Positions 42,810-55,101 of a DNA stretch of 64,000 nt are shown one piece after another (position 1 is the stretch's first letter; each line of letters opens with the position of its first letter). The notes beneath the pieces are model-generated. The model searched no databases and was not told the origin of the DNA. It saw nothing but the letters and a program-made list of their open reading frames with translations. Source of the DNA: Ottelia alismoides (taxonomy: Eukaryota; Streptophyta; Magnoliopsida; Alismatales; Hydrocharitaceae); the NCBI GenBank assembly GCA_037367405.1, contig JAZKJV010001865.1, positions 496,001-560,000 on the forward strand, written 5' to 3'. The position numbers and the translations under genes were made by a program.

Positions 42810-45232
42810 TATTCGGTGCAGCGGAATTTTAAAAAAAATTTATTCGATGAAACCACATGATCCAAGAACGATTCTAGAATCGTTTCATCTATAACCACAA
42901 CAAGTATAATGCAATACCTCTTGAAGCGTGGTTGATCGAGTCTCTAAGAGAAGAGACCTCCTGTCTCAAGTCCGATCGTCGGAGAGATCGCTTGCGAGCG
43001 CGGGGATGAACCGCGGTGTCCTCGCAATCCAAGAAGTTGATCCAAGCACGGTTGCTCCTGATCTCGTTGCACGAGATCAAACGTCTCCTTCGCGGGCGAA
43101 GCACTCGAAGTAGACGAAGAACCGCAGAGCGTCGAAGCGGTAGCACGAAGGCGAGGGCGACGACGATTCCCTCCACTAGGGTGGACGGCCACCAAGAGGA
43201 AGAGGGAGAGAGGGCTGTCGAGTATGAGAGAAAGAGAGAGAGTTTTGCTACAATAGCATGTGTAAAGAGAGAGCCAAGAGTGCCTCTCTATTTATAGGGT
43301 TTTGGGATCCATGGATCTCAATCCATGTGTCACATAAAATCAATGGTTGAGATTGATTTATGCCAATCCAATGGTCAAGATTGTTGTTGGTAAAAGCCAA
43401 CAACTTGTGATTTATTTTGATAAAATATATTTGATAAATCAAATAAATATTAATACCAAATCTAAATCAATCAAATAAGAGAGAGAGAAGACAAAGGAGA
43501 TGCTCTCCTTATTTGGAAGAGGGGACGGCCACCAATTCCCCAAGGGAATTGAGTGCCGCCCCCCTCATTCCTAATGAGGAGTGTAATCTCCTTATTTTTC
43601 TCTCTACTTATTTTCCAACAACAATTTGTTGGTATTTTTAATTCACCAAAATAATTCTCAATTAATTTTGGGAATATTGCAATCTTGACATTGGAATATT
43701 GTGAATCAAATTCACAACCCAAAACAAAATGTAATTTACATTTTCAATTGATTAAACAATGTGTATCCAATACACATCAATAATTAATCTACTAATATAA
43801 ATTATATTTAACTCTCTCTAATACATTATAAATCACATTTATAATATATTAGGAATAATTGGATATTACTATCCACATTATTCTTATCCATAATAATTAA
43901 ATCACATTTAAATATATTGGATAACTTCTCATACATCATGATAATTAAATCACATTTAATTATCAACTTCTCTTTGCTTAGATCTTATGGAATTGCTCTT
44001 AAACCATTTAAGAACAATGCTATTTCTCCTCAGATACTTGGAGATAAGGACAGGGCGATTGTATTGTTCCACGTATAGTGACTTGGATATTGAGATCACA
44101 TCTCAAATCCAGATCCCATGGACCTCTCATAGATGCTTGATTAAATCAAGACCGTAAACCTAATCTTCTCATTGCATCTGAATCTCATTCAGATCAATGT
44201 CCACTACATGGACTAAGATTAGGTCACTTCTCTAATGAGAGGAGTCACTAAAATCCAGACCTGTTTCATCACTCCCTCGGAATGGAAGCGTCATGGTTAT
44301 ACAATCGTTTATGATCAAATCACCCTTCAGGTATTCCCAATACCTGCACATCCTGCATACTGGAAGACTCATGATCATCATGAAGATAAAGATCACTTTT
44401 ACACTGTCATCTTCATAGTCTGATCATTAAGTTTCTCAATCTTGGTCCTTGGGATATGGCACAGATCATATGCTTTCACAAAGCATATATCTTACCTTCA
44501 AATTCATATCATGCTTCTAAAGCATGATGACCATGCATGGAATTTGGTCAATCCCAATACCTCGTGAGTGAGCTCATGTCTCCCGGTTCACAAGTGAACC
44601 TGTATGATCCCTTTGAGAGATCATATTACTCATATGCCCTTACATGCACACCAGCTCGCCGGTGTATAGACCTTGATTAGGTCATCAACCTATTGGTCTG
44701 CCAAATGTACATGCTCAGACATATAGTAATATATCTGTCTCTGGTCAGAGGATGTTTGCCTGTGATGTGACAGTATTCATCATAGGTCTTTGGTTATCTC
44801 GATCTCGTTAAGTCAACTCATTGACTCAACTAATCTGATACCTCCGAATCAATATTCCTAATTTCCTATGCAGAGGACCTGCATCAAGAGGTCGATCAGA
44901 TATCAGTCTAATGAGATGGGATTGCCATCTCCCACTCAGACTGGAGATCACTACTTGTTAATCATTGATGATGCTTGATGAGTTCTCTATCTAACTCCTT
45001 AGATATTCATCCAAGCATCAGCCTCTATGATTCAATCATTGAATCAACAGTTGTATGATTATCAAGTTGGCCATGGTACATAACCCTTATTGTACAGAGG
45101 GACCTTATAGTGCATTCATTCATTCAATATCAGAAAGGGAGTGAAACAAAATCAATAACTTTTATTGATAAATCATCTATTACAATAACATTTATTGTAG
45201 GAATGGTTCGCCTCGGGCTCACATTGCTAACA
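42810..45232 (-). repeat. A3 3' LTR, terminus missing
   Basis: The minus strand begins TGTTAGCAATGTGAGCC at 45232. It runs to a U5 sequence at 42810 (CCGAATAACTAGTACGACT), where it joins B2 leader; about 75-80 terminal bp are absent. TATA box, reversed, at 43289-43296. Confidence 0.9.
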
Positions 45233-45247
45233 ATCTCCCACTAGCCC
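45233..45247 (-). other. A3 polypurine tract
   Basis: The minus strand reads GAGGGCTAGTGGGAGAT next to the LTR start, as in A1. Confidence 0.85.
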
Positions 45248-48200
45248 TCAGAACCATTCAGGAACAAGCCTTAAACCCATACTCATTACATGCTTGTCAA
45301 AAACCTTCTGTGTCAGAGGTTTGGTAAGAGGATCAGTAACGTTGTCGGCGGAGGCCACTTTGGTGATGATGATGTCACCACGCTTTTGAATCTCCCGAAT
45401 GATGTGGTATTTCCTTTCTACGTGCTTGCTCTTCTGATGCCATCTGGGTTCCTTTGCCTGGGCAATGGCTCCCGTGTTATCACAGAGTAGCGGGATGGGA
45501 GTATCAGAGGAAACTACGCCAAGCTCCTGGACGAACTTGCGCAACCACACCGCCTCCTTTGCAGCATCCGATGCGGCAATGTATTCGGCTTCTGTTGTTG
45601 AATCTGCTGTAGTGTCCTGCTTCTTGCTTCTCCAGCTCACAGCACCACCGTTCAACAGGAACACAAACCCTGATGTCGACTTTCGATCATCAATATCCGA
45701 TTGGAAGTCAGAATCTGTATATCCCAAGACTTGGAGATCACCATCTCCATAGACCAAGATGTAATCTTGCGTCCGTCTTAGATATTTGAATATGTTCTTT
45801 ACTGCATTCCAGTGTTGTTCTCCATAGCAGGATTGGTAACGACTTACCACTCCCACTGCATGGCAGATATCTGGCATAGTACACATCATGGCATACATTA
45901 AGCTTCCTACGGCTGATGCATAAGGACATCCAGCCATGGCTTTCTTTTCCTCAACAGTTTGAGGAGCTATTCCTTTAGACAGGTGGATACCATGTCTTAA
46001 GGGTAGGAATCCTTTCTTGGAACTATCCATACGGAATCGTTCAAGAATCTTCTTAACGTATCCATGTTGTGACAATCCCAATATCCTCTTCTCTCGATTT
46101 CTGAACAACTTCAGACCCAAGATGTAAGAGGCTTCTCCAAGATCTTTCATCTCAAAGGTATGGGACAGCCAAATTTTCACACTGGTCATCATCCCTGTAT
46201 CATTCCCAATGATAAGGATGTCATCTACATAAAGCACGATGAACACAATGGCGCTCCCACTAAGCTTCTTGTACACACAAGGTTCATCAGGATTCTGCGC
46301 AAAATCATAACTCTTTATGGTTTCGTCAAATCTGATGTTCCAGCTACGAGAAGCTTGCTTGAGCCCATAGATGGATTTCTTCAGCTTGCATACTTTGCCA
46401 TCCTCAGTCATGAAGCCCTGGGGCTGCTCCATGTAGATATCCTCCTCGAGGTATCCATTGAGGAAAGCCGTCTTGACGTCCATCTGCCAGATGTCGTAGT
46501 CAAGATATGCAGCTATAGCTAGCAATGCCCTGATGGATTTAAGCATAGCCACAGGAGAGAATGTCTCATCGTAGTCGATGCCTTCTCTCTGTGTGTAGCC
46601 CTTAGCTACGAGCCGTGCCTTGAAAGTCTCTACTTTCCCATCAGGTCCCCCCTTTCTCTTGAAGATCCATTTGCACCCAATGGGTTTTACCCCTTTAGGT
46701 GGATCCTCTAGGGTCCATACACCATTCTTATGCATGGAGTCAATTTCTGACTTCATTGCTAGCATCCATCTATCCATGTCATGATCCGCGAGTGCTTCAT
46801 CAAATGAAGTAGGATCACTGTCAGTTTCACCTGACACATGGAATCCATACCTTTCTGGTGGTGCAACCACCCTCGAACTCCTTCGAAGAGGTATGGGTGT
46901 ATCATCTTTATTTACTTCTTCAGTTTCTGGTTCAGGAAGCTCATAATCCTCAGGAGATTCAATGAGTTCCTTTACTTCATATTTATCTTGACCCTTAAGG
47001 AAATCATTCTCCAGAAATTTCACATCTCTAGAAACAAAAAACTTCTGAGTCTCAGGGTCATAGAGTTGGTATCCAATACCATCTCTAACATACCCTATGA
47101 AGTAACACTCACGAGAGCGAGATTCCAGCTTGCTTGCATCCACATTCTTTGCATGGACCAAGCAACCCCAAACCCTCAAGTGATTAACACTAGGTTTGGT
47201 TCCATATCAGAGCTCATGTGGAGTCTTAGGTACAGATTTGCTAGGAATCTTATTCAGGATATATATATTGCAGTCTCTACTGCATATCCCCAGAAACTAA
47301 GTGGTAAATGTGCTTTGCTCATCATTGAACGAACCATATCCATGATGGTTCTGTTGCGTCTTTCAGCAACACCATTAAGTTGGGGAGTTACAGGAGGAGT
47401 GAGATTGGAAATAATTCCATTCTCTTTAAGGTATTCCTTAAATTCATCTGATAGGTACTCGCCACCTCGATCAGATCGAATTCGTTTAATCTTCCTATCG
47501 GTTTGGTTCTCAACCAAAGCCTTGAATTCTTTGAACTTTTCAAAGGTTTCAGATTTATGACGTAATAGGAAGAAAAACCCGTATCGCGAATGGTCATCAA
47601 TAAACGTCAAATAATATCGATATCCATTTCGGGTCGCGGCACTGAAGGGACCGCATACATCAGTATGTATTAGGTCAATAATACCTTCACATCTTGTAAC
47701 CTTGTTACGAAAAGGCATCCTGGTCATTTTTCCTTGAATGCAATTCTTGCAAGCAGGCAAAGGTTGAACCTGTAGAAAGTCTAAAGGTCCATCCTTAATT
47801 AATCTATTGATCTTATCAACAGACAAATGACCAAGCCTTTGATGCCAAATCTCATTTGAGAGATTTTCATTCTCCATGGATCTTTTAGGGTTTTTATTAG
47901 TGCTTGTAACATTCATAACACATTTATCAATGCACAATTCATAGAGTCCTCCAGAAGTCAAAATACCATCTGCAATATATTTATCATAACGGTTTATGAC
48001 TAATTTATTACAGAACAGGAATGAATACCCACTTCTAACTAACTTAGATACAGATATTAGATTCCTTCTGACTTCAGGTACATAAAGACATTCTTTAAGT
48101 AGTAGGACTCTACCACTAGATAATGATAGTCGACAAGTCCCGACGGCGACTGCTGCAACACTTGCATCAGATCCCATCTGGATGACTATCTCCCCTTCTT

Positions 48201-49167
48201 CAAGCTTTCTAGTTTCCTGAAACAAATGCAACAAATTGCATACATGAACAGAAGCACCAGAATCAACTACCCAACTTCCTTCTCGTCCAACGAGAAAGCT
48301 GGTTTCAATGATAAGAGTAGATTTCATACCTGCTGGGGCTTTACCTTTGTCGACCGACTTCAGGTAATCCGGGCAATTACGCCTCCAGTGCCCCGGCTTC
48401 TTGCAGTGGTGACAGACGTCAGTTTTCTTTGACGCTATTAAAGTGGATGCATTGGAAGATGAGGCAACACTTTGTCCCTTCTTCTTTCTTTTCTGGACCG
48501 GACCCTTCCGAGAACCTTGCTTCCGACCGCGCTTCCCTCTGACCTGTGCAACCATTGCAGTGCCAGAGGGACCATCTTTCTTCATTACGTCTTCTGCAGA
48601 CTTTAATGCAGCAAGAAGCCCAGCATTTGTCAGTTCCAACTTATTCATGTGGAATGACACCACAAAGTTATTGAAAGATTTGGGCAATGACAGCAGAATG
48701 AAATCAGATTGCATGTCTGCATCCATCGTCGCCCCCAGAGTCTCAGGCTCCGACAAGTACCCAAACATTTTGAGTACATGCTCGCGGACCGAGGTCCCTT
48801 CCTGCATCTTGCAGCGAATGAGATCTTTCATAACATTGTACCGTTGGGTGCGGTTAATGTCACCAAACATATCCTTTAGATTCTGCATGATATCCTGGCA
48901 AGTACTCATCTCCACATGTTGCTTCTGAAGAACATTGGAGAGAGAACCTAAGATATTGCACCTAGCCAAGACATGATCTTCATCATACTTGTCATTATAG
49001 GCTTTGTCTTCCTTAGATTTAGGGTTTTCAAGTTTGTTTTCAAAGAGCACATAACTGATACGCTCTGCCGAAAGCACAAGCTCCAAATTACAGATCCAAT
49101 CCGAGTAATTTGGTCTGGTCAATTGGTTGACCTCCAGAAGCCTGTTCAGTGGGTTCATGGCCTTCAT
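45248..49167 (-). pseudogene. A3 gag-pol polyprotein, two lesions
   Basis: A copia polyprotein of 1306 codons, near intact. ATG at 49167 (MKAMNPLNRLLE) is preferred to the in-frame ATG at 49209 because A1 and the acceptor-like site agree on it. UBN2 gag; knuckle CHHCKKPGHWRRNC; protease WVVDSGASVHVC; HHCC domain WHQRLGHLSVDKI and CKNCIQGKM; integrase HTDVCGP, SDRGGEY and NGVAERRN; RT KWIFKRKGG, QMDVKTAFLNG and LYVDDILIIGND; RNase H GYTDSDFQSD, TTEAEYIAA and LCDNTGA; ends LVPEWF. Breaks: two extra bases in an AT run at about 47260-47272, and TGA at 47207-47209 where Trp is expected. Ten-odd codons separate these, so frame and reading are lost only here. Confidence 0.95.
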
Positions 49168-50728
49168 TTTCTTAAGTTGAGAATGCACTATATGAGAACA
49201 TATAATCATATATTCAATTTAATTTTATTTGATTAAGGCATTTTAAATCAAATTAGTCTTGCTATGTCAACTATGAAAGCTTATTCCCTTATTCACTTTC
49301 AAAGTAGGAGATATACTTACCGATATATCTCAAGCAAGAACTGGGATCTCCTCTTTATCTTTGTTACATCCCAATAATATGAGAAACTGTAACTTCAATA
49401 AAGAGAAGCGGGAACACATTCCGCCTTGCAAGTCCAACTTGCATTCCCAATTCGGTCTTTAATACCCAGGCCCACCACCCCTAAGGTGATGTTGACCTGT
49501 CATTAATTGAACCAACCGTCAACAGGATTAGAACTCGCTATACGCAATCCAATATCGCCCCAATAATATGAGGATCCGATATTGGGGTCACTACGCATAC
49601 GGCCTTACTCTTTCGAGAAGCAAAGAGTCCGATCCAGATGCGCTTGTATATAGGAGCTGTCATTACGTACAGGCGTCTCCTATATACAATCCCTGGCGAC
49701 GGAAACCCTTCGCCTTGACGGGAGACCATGGATGTCACTTATGTGATCCTCCACCTCTTATTCAAATTTAATTAATTACTATGAATCACATTCATATAAT
49801 TAATTCTTCCAAGGGAATTATTAACTCTAATCATATTAGAGTATTTTCAATTGGATATAATTAACTTAATCATATTAAATTAATTATCAATCCAATTTAA
49901 TCAATCAAACTTAATTTTACGCTTGAATATACATATATGATATTAATCTCAAAGTACGTATTATTCGTATTTTAATATTTAGAAAAATACATCATAATCC
50001 CTCGGACATTATCCCGGCCCTACCCGCTGTCATGGCCAGTACCGACGGGAGTGGGGCGGACCACATACGTTGCAACCCGCTGACCAGCGATCCCCGACTA
50101 GACACCATATCCACCTCGGGAAAGGATAATGCCAAATTGATTATTTTATACTTGAGATGATCATCGGTTCTTCAACCGAAATTATACCATATAGTAATCA
50201 AAACAATTTTGATTTATGGAAATTTGCTAGGCAAATTTCCAAATCCTATTCAAGCAATAAGTTTGATGATTGTAACTCCAATTAAGGTTTAGATCAAATC
50301 TAATCAACTAATTGGTTGGGGCCAAGTCAATTAGGCAAATAATCATGTTTCAATATTTCACAAATATTTTTCAAGATTATTTCACGAAATTAACAATTAA
50401 TTTCACTAATTGACAATCACTTGGTTCTAGATTAGGAAAGCAATTTCAGCAGTGACCCCTACTTACTAAAATTAGCGTATCTCAATCATATTAAATTCAA
50501 ATTAAGCAAAGTCAATTTCTAAAGTTTGCTAATTTGATTTAAGACAGAACCTAAGTGATGTTTCACGCATTTCGAGGCAAGTCTAAACAGTAATTAACAT
50601 TTTAATCACGTTCAGATTCACAGTTCCCGCAACAGTGCATACATGTTCATTAAAACGACCATATCTCGAGCATACGAAATCCGATTTACGCAAACTCAGA
50701 TCCTATGGTTTCCTTATTTAATGGGGAA
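49168..50728 (-). other. A3 leader, 5' end missing
   Basis: Aligns with A1 about 3880-5422, including the inverted-end block at 50007-50131 and a TTAAG in place of the TTTCAG acceptor. It is cut at GGGGAAC (50722-50728), where B2 sequence begins. Confidence 0.85.
50007..50131 (-). other. Conserved leader block with inverted ends (A3)
   Basis: Third copy of the 125-nt block, CATTATCC/GGATAATG at its ends, opposite orientation to A1 and A2. Confidence 0.6.
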
Positions 50729-51908
50729 CATCCAGATCTTCAGTGCTCACAGGAGAGGTAGCATCGTGGTTATCTTTCACCTCAAGCTGTACATGCAAAT
50801 CACCATTGCCATTAGAAGAACTCAAACGCTCAGAACATACCTTGGGCATGCCGGATGATTGACGAGGATTGACGAGGCACATGAGCATGAGGTCGACGCT
50901 GATAAACCTGGGGAAAATTTGTAGGTGGAGGAGTTGACAGCGATGGTGGAGGAGACGGCAGTGGAGGTGGTGGTGGAGGAGGAGGAGGTGGTGCTGATGA
51001 TGGTAGAGTAGAGATAGGAGGTAGAGGCATATAGACCTCTTCCCCATCTTTTGAAGAAATGAGCTTGACACCTGTAGGAGAGTACATAATAGACTCAAAA
51101 AAGGTTACATATGCACTAATATAGTACCTTCGTCGAACAGGGTCGAAGCAACGATATCCCTTTTGGGTCTTGGAGTACCCAATAAACACACATTTAGCGG
51201 CTCTAGGAGAGAGCTTGTCAAGACCGGGGGACATATGATGAACGAAAGCCACTGAACCAAATACTCGAGGTGTGAGAGAGAAAAGATCTGTCTCGGAAAC
51301 GCAATCAAGAACGGGATCTTCTCTCCCAGAACTGAAGAGTTGGCAGCGGTGGTGGAGGAGACGGTGGTGGAGGTGGTGGAGGAGGTGGTGTTGATGATGG
51401 TAGAGTAGAGATCGGAGGTAGAGGCATATAGACCTCTTCCCCATCGTCTGAAGAAATGAGCTTGTCACCTGTAGGAGAGTACATAATAGACTCAAAAAAG
51501 GTTACATATGCACTAACATAGTACCTTCGTCGAACAGGGTCGAAGCAACGATATCCCTTTTGGGTCTTGGAATACCCAACAAACACACATTCGGTAGCTC
51601 TAGAAGAGAGCTTGTCAAGACCAGGGGATATATGATGAACGAAAGACACTCAACCAAATACTCGAGGTGTGAGAGAGAAAAGATCAGTCTCGGAAACGCA
51701 ATCAAGAATGGGATCTTTTCTCCCAGAATTGAAGAGGGTATACGTTTGACCAGATAACAAGCAGTTAGAACCGCATCCCCCCAATACGAATGAGGAGCAC
51801 AGCTCTGAATCAAAAGAGTCATTGTAACATCCAGAAGGTGGAGGTGTTTTCTTTCAGCCACCCCATTATGTTGGGAAGTATACGGATAAGATCTTTGATG
51901 CACAATAC
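50729..51908 (-). repeat. 1.18-kb copy of B2 linker inside A3
   Basis: A near-identical copy of 39658-40834, both tandem 397-bp units included, in the same orientation. It joins the A3 leader through shared ACA and the A3 LTR through shared AC. It replaces the end of the LTR (33 bp), the PBS and the first part of the leader. Confidence 0.92.
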
Positions 51909-54385
51909 GGAAGCGTGAGCGTCGTATCGGATACGACGAAGAACGACTAGTCGTACTAGTTATTCGGTGTAGCGGAATTTTAAAAAAAAATTATTCGATG
52001 AAACCGCATGATTCAAGAACCATTCTCGAATCGTTTCATCTATAACCACAACAAGTATAATGCAATACCTCTTGAAGCGTGGTTGATCGAGTCTCTAAGA
52101 GAAGAGACCTCCTGTCTAAAGTCTGATCGTCGGAGAGATCGCTTGCGAGCGCGGGGATGAACCGCGGTGTCCTCGCAATCCAAGAAGTTGATCCAAGCAC
52201 GGTTGCTCCTGATCTCGTTGCACGAGATCAAACGTCTCCTTCGCGGGCGAAGCACTCAAAGTAGACGAAGAACCGCAGAGCGTCGAAGCGGTAGCACGAA
52301 GGCGAGGGCGACGACGATTCCCTCCACTAGGGTGGACGGCCACCAAGAGGAAGAGGGAGAGAGGGCTGTCGAGTATGAGAGAAAGAGAGAGAGAGTTTTG
52401 CTACAATAGCATGTGTAAAGAGAGAGCCAAGAGTGCCTCTCTATTTATAGGGTTTTGGGATCCATGGATCTCAATCCATGTGTCACATAAAATCAATGGT
52501 TGAGATTGATTTATGCCAATCCAATGGTCAAGATTGTTGTTGGTAAAAGCCAACAACTTGTGATTTAATTTGATAAAATATATTTGATAAATCAAATAAA
52601 TATTAATACCAAATCTAAATCAGTCAAATAAGAGAGAGAGAAGACAAAGGAGATGCTCTCCTTATTTGGAAGAGGGAACGGCCACCAATTCCCCAAGGGA
52701 ATTGAGTGCCGCCCCCCTCATTCCTAATGAGGAGTGTAATCTCCTTATTTTTCTCTGTACTTATTTTCCAACAACAATTTGTTGGTATTTTTAATTCACC
52801 AAAATAATTCTCAATTAATTTTGGGAATATTGCAATCTTGACATTGGAATATTGTGAATCAAATTCACAACCCAAAACAAAATGTAATTTACATTTTCAA
52901 TTAATTAAACAATGTATATCCAATATACATCAATAATTAATCTACTAATATAAATTATATTTAACTCTCTCTAATACATTATAAATCACATTTATAATAT
53001 ATTAAGAATAATTGGATATTACTATCCACATTATTCTTATCCATAATAATTAAATCACATTTAATTATATTGGATAACTTCTCATACATAATGATAATTA
53101 AATCACATTTAATTATCAACTTCTCTTTGCTTAGATCTTATGGAATTGCTCTTAAACCATTTAAGAACAATGCTATTTCTCCTCAGATACTTGGAGATAA
53201 GGACAGGGCGATTGTATTGTTCCACGTATAGTGACTTGGATATTGAGATCACATCTCAAATCCAGATCCCATGGACCTCTCATAGATGCTTGATTAAATC
53301 AAGACCGTAAACCTAATCTTCTCATTGCATCTGAATCTCATTCAGATCAATGTCCACTACATGGACTAAGATTAGGTCACTTCTCTAATGAGAGGAGTCA
53401 CTAAAATCCAGACATGTTTCATCACTCCCTCGGAATGGAAGCGTCATGGTTATACAATCGTTTATGATCAAATCACCCTTCAGGTATTCCCAATACCTGC
53501 ACATCCTGCATACTGGAAGACTCATGATCATCATGAAGATAAAGATCACTTTTACACTGTCATCTTCATAGTCTGATCATTAAGTTTCTCAATCTTGGTC
53601 CTTGGGATATGGCACAGATCATATGCTTTCACAAAGCATATATCTTACCTTCAAATTCATATCATGCTTCTAAAGCATGATGACCATGCATGGAATTTGG
53701 TCAATCCCAATACCTCATGAGTGAGCTCATGTCTCCCAGTTCACAAGTGAACCTGTATGATCCCTTTGAAAGATCATATTACTCATATGCCCTTACATGC
53801 ACACCAGCTCGCCGGTGTATAGACCTTGATTAGGTCATCAACCTATTGGTCTGCCAAATGTACATGCTCAGACATATAGTAATATATCTGTCTCTGGTCA
53901 GAGGATGTTTGCCTGTGATGTGACAGTATTCATCATAGGTCTTTGGTTATCTCGATCTCGTTAAGTCAACTCATTGACTCAACTAATCTGATACCTCCGA
54001 ATCAATATTCCTAATTTCCTATGCAGAGGACCTGCATCAAGAGGTCGATCAGATATCAGTCTAATGAGATGGGATTGCCATCTCCCACTCAGACTGGAGA
54101 TCACTACTTGTTAATCATTGATGATGCTTGATGAGTCCTCTATCTAACTCCTTAGATATTCATCCAAGCATCAGCCTCTATGATTCAATCATTGAATCAA
54201 CAGCTGTATGATTATCAAGTTGGCCATGGTACATAACCCTTATTGTACAGAGGGACCTTATAGTGCATTCATTCATTCAATATCAGAAAGGGAGTGAAAC
54301 AAAATCAATAACTTTTATTGATAAATCATCTATTACAATAACATTTATTGTAGGAATGGTTCGCCTCGGGCTCACATTGCTAACA
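51909..54385 (-). repeat. A3 5' LTR, last 33 bp missing
   Basis: The minus strand begins TGTTAGCAATGTGAGCC at 54385 and stops at 51909 (GACGCTCACGCTTCC). TATA box, reversed, at 52442-52449. Confidence 0.9.
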
Positions 54386-54490
54386 GCGGCGGCCCGCAAG
54401 AGGGGTGGCAACCCGTGAGGGTGGGGGCGACGACCCGGGTGAGAGGCTACGACCCGCAAGGGAGGGGCGACAGCCCGCAAGGGGGGCGGC
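54386..54490. repeat. GC-rich minisatellite in B2 leader
   Basis: About five imperfect units of roughly 20 bp built on GGCGACGACCCGCAAGGG-like sequence, in the part of the B2 leader between A3 and the PBS. Confidence 0.75.
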
Positions 54491-54568
54491 GACGAGCAGC
54501 GCGGCTTTTGTGGGGAGGGGCTAAGGTAGGTCACCAGGCTCCGATCTAGGACCGTCGCTCTAATACCA
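54491..54568 (-). other. B2 leader end and primer-binding site
   Basis: The minus strand at 54568-54557 reads TGGTATTAGAGC, the tRNA-Met site with one change, followed by GACGGTCCTAGATCGGAGC, shared with B1 and E. Confidence 0.85.
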
Positions 54569-54714
54569 AGTTGAAGGTGTAAAAAGAAAAGTGTATTCCA
54601 AGTAACTCTAGAACTCTCTTATATAGGAGAAAGGCTCTATGGAGAAATTACATAAAGAAGATGGAAAAACTAGAGAAATGTAAATAAAGACAGAGATATA
54701 GAATTCTCTCAAAA
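54569..54714 (-). repeat. B2 5' LTR (146 bp)
   Basis: Pairs with 38389-38534 in length and sequence. The TATA region CTCCTATATAAGAGAG is retained. TSD ACTAT follows at 54715-54719. Confidence 0.92.
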
Positions 54715-54719
54715 ACTAT

Positions 54720-55101
54720 CAAATGGATTTTCTTATCACAAAGAATAGTAGAAGCCATCTCCACTTTAGCCAACCTGCATTTATTCTATAGGTAACATCT
54801 CCATCAATTTCCCCCATCGCGTTGCAAAATAGATCTCAAGTATCTAAAAGAATCTTTCTTCCGAACGTTATCGTCTCCAATCTTCACCTTGAGTTCTCTA
54901 CTATTGTTTCTCATCAAAAGTGCACTCTATATACTTAGTCTTAACCCTACTTAGACGAAATCCTTCAGTCTGTAAGCCATGTCCCCAAACCTCCAGCTTC
55001 TCATCTACTCCATCTCTTGTCTCATCAATCAACACAATATCATCGGCGAACAACCAACACCAAGGTATCTCATCCAGAATGTGATTAGTCAATTCATCCA
55101 T
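54720..55101 (-). pseudogene. RTE LINE copy R2, RT segment
   Basis: The minus strand encodes MDELTNHILDEIPWCWLFAD and DDIVLIDETRDGV, the catalytic FADD of RTE reverse transcriptase, and continues towards the 3' end interrupted by B2. It is broken on its upstream side by R1 at 55101/55102. Confidence 0.88.

Larger units (their letters stand above)
42810..54385 (-). mobile_element. Copia-A3, long-LTR element with replaced PBS region
   Basis: Relative of A1 on the minus strand: 5' LTR 51909-54385, internal 45233-50728, 3' LTR 42810-45232. Both LTRs lack their last bases. Between the 5' LTR and the leader, 50729-51908 is a copy of B2 sequence, and the PBS plus about 170 bp of leader are gone. 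Thus it cannot be reverse transcribed as it stands. Its coding region is the best preserved in the window. Confidence 0.92.
38389..54714 (-). mobile_element. Copia-B2, bounded by perfect TSD, carrying nested A3
   Basis: Short-LTR Ty1/copia on the minus strand. Both LTRs are exactly 146 bp (38389-38534 and 54569-54714) and flanked by ACTAT, so the boundaries are secure. Order from right to left: 5' LTR, PBS, leader, [A3 42810-54385], leader, gag (42603-41365), integrase, linker with tandem duplication, damaged RT, RNase H, polypurine tract (38535-38548), 3' LTR. Target is RTE copy R2. Confidence 0.93.

Noticed and set aside
46838..47560. 240-codon plus-strand ORF
   Set aside because: Antisense of the A3 integrase region; its counterpart in A1 (7030-7350) is shorter and broken differently. 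A shadow of pol.
49538..49771. Overlapping short ORFs on both strands in the A3 leader (possible env-like or accessory gene)
   Set aside because: They lie in the conserved non-coding leader, are under 70 codons, and the aligned region in A1 and A2 is not open.
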